DNA of 31,413 nt, taken from assembly GCA_937876395.1 (NCBI GenBank), contig CALEIM010000109.1:1-31413 (forward strand), in the 5' to 3' direction. The DNA is from an uncultured Wenzhouxiangella sp. Lineage in GTDB: Bacteria; Pseudomonadota; Gammaproteobacteria; Xanthomonadales; Wenzhouxiangellaceae. The translations under genes were made by a program, and so were the position numbers. The stretch's first letter is position 1. The number at the start of each line of letters is the position of its first letter. The notes below the pieces were generated by a model that was not told the DNA's origin, searched no databases, and saw only the letters and a list, made by a program, of their open reading frames with translations. Positions 31,084-31,413 of this stretch are shown here, piece after piece.

Positions 31084-31413
31084 TTATTCCGACATTGCCG
31101 AATCAGCCTGGAACGGGCTGAGCGAAAACCCCAGCCCGTTTGTTGACTGGCGCTTCCTGGCCAGCGCCTCGATCTCTCCTTCCCGCTCCTCATAGCGCCG
31201 GGTTAACTCACTCATGGTTTGCTCTGCCCGACTTTCGGCCCTGCTCACAAAAGATTGCTGAAGCTCCGGGATGCGGATGGCAAAACGCTCCTCCGCCCGG
31301 CGGGCCTCGGCTAGGGCCTGGTGGATTATTTTATCCCGCTCCTGGCTGGCTTGATCTGCTAACGCCTAAGCACGCAGCTCCGCATCCAGAAGGCGCTTTA
31401 AGGTCTCTTTTGC
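31084..31413 (-). pseudogene. 3' part of a coiled-coil protein gene with in-frame amber, V/A-type ATPase stalk-subunit-like
   Basis: On the minus strand a single frame runs from the window edge to a TAA at 31084-31086. It encodes a charged, alpha-helical sequence (ALAEARRAEERFAIRIP, ELQQSFVSRAESRAEQTMSEL, RRYEEREGEIEALARK), the type of helix seen in peripheral-stalk E/H-like subunits of V/A-type ATPases. A TAG at 31366-31368 interrupts it. After the helix the C terminus switches to a non-helical tail (NGLGFSLSPFQADSAMSE), suggesting a second lesion or a foreign junction. Codons TTA, CTA and ATA are noticeably frequent compared with its neighbours, hinting at a different origin. The 5' part lies outside the window. 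The family link is tentative. Confidence 0.5.
31112..31141 (+). terminator. possible trxB terminator hairpin
   Basis: Perfect 9-bp arms AACGGGCTG (31112-31120) and CAGCCCGTT (31132-31140) enclose an 11-nt loop, 44 nt after the trxB stop on its strand, followed only by a short TTTGTT. The weak T-tract makes it a marginal intrinsic terminator. It overlaps the tail of the degraded minus-strand frame, so that tail may be non-coding. Confidence 0.4.

Noticed and set aside
1..31413. CRISPR array, prophage or integrated conjugative element
   Set aside because: No regularly spaced repeats, no integrase, phage or conjugation genes were seen; the window reads as core chromosome.

Overview
This 31.4-kb window is ordinary-looking, gene-dense, GC-rich gammaproteobacterial chromosome. 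The gene set suggests a member of the Xanthomonadales/Chromatiales-like lineages (Lysobacterales, possibly near Wenzhouxiangella). That placement is an inference from protein flavour and gene order (ndk-rlmN, accA-tilS-xseB, ald-ftsK-lolA beside trxB, efp/epmB, a FimX-like protein, an mtaD-ubiG-mupP cluster), not from a database search. Nearly all genes are housekeeping genes. There is no CRISPR array, prophage, or intact insertion sequence.

Layout. 1-1.2 kb: rlmN (cut by the window edge) and ndk, minus strand. 1.35-1.5 kb: a complete tRNA-Asn(GUU) unit with promoter and intrinsic terminator. 1.6-7 kb: coaE, an EF-G-like GTPase with a non-canonical switch I, a glycine-zipper envelope protein and an exported S9 peptidase. 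7-9.2 kb: a CsiV-like periplasmic protein overlapping an MFS transporter. 9.3-14.9 kb: a tightly packed minus-strand block, efp-mtaD-ubiG-mupP-like-squalene/phytoene-synthase-like, then (beyond a plus-strand fmdB-like gene) an SDR and hinT. epmB is divergent from efp and its product acts on EF-P. 16-18 kb: a FimX-like c-di-GMP effector with degenerate REC, GGDEF and EAL motifs. 18.08-18.24 kb: a 161-bp imperfect palindrome resembling a hairpin MITE. 18.2-22.7 kb: htpX, gluQ, accA, tilS, xseB. 22.7-25.9 kb: a large metzincin/beta-propeller protein with two C-terminal repeat domains. 25.9-31.1 kb: lolA, ftsK and ald (minus strand), then trxB (plus strand). 31.08-31.41 kb: the 3' part of a coiled-coil gene interrupted by an in-frame amber codon, probably a pseudogene.

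Themes. Translation and tRNA/rRNA quality (RlmN, EF-P with EpmB, TilS, GluQ, tRNA-Asn, EF-G-like); envelope maintenance (LolA, HtpX, CsiV-like, glycine-zipper protein, MupP-like); cell division (FtsK); cofactor and lipid metabolism (CoaE, AccA, UbiG). The most unusual items are the palindromic element at 18.1 kb, the SDR that has lost two of three catalytic residues, the squalene-synthase-family gene embedded in the ubiG/mupP block, the multidomain metalloprotease, and the broken gene at the right edge. I did not find convincing evidence of a wholly new multi-gene system.
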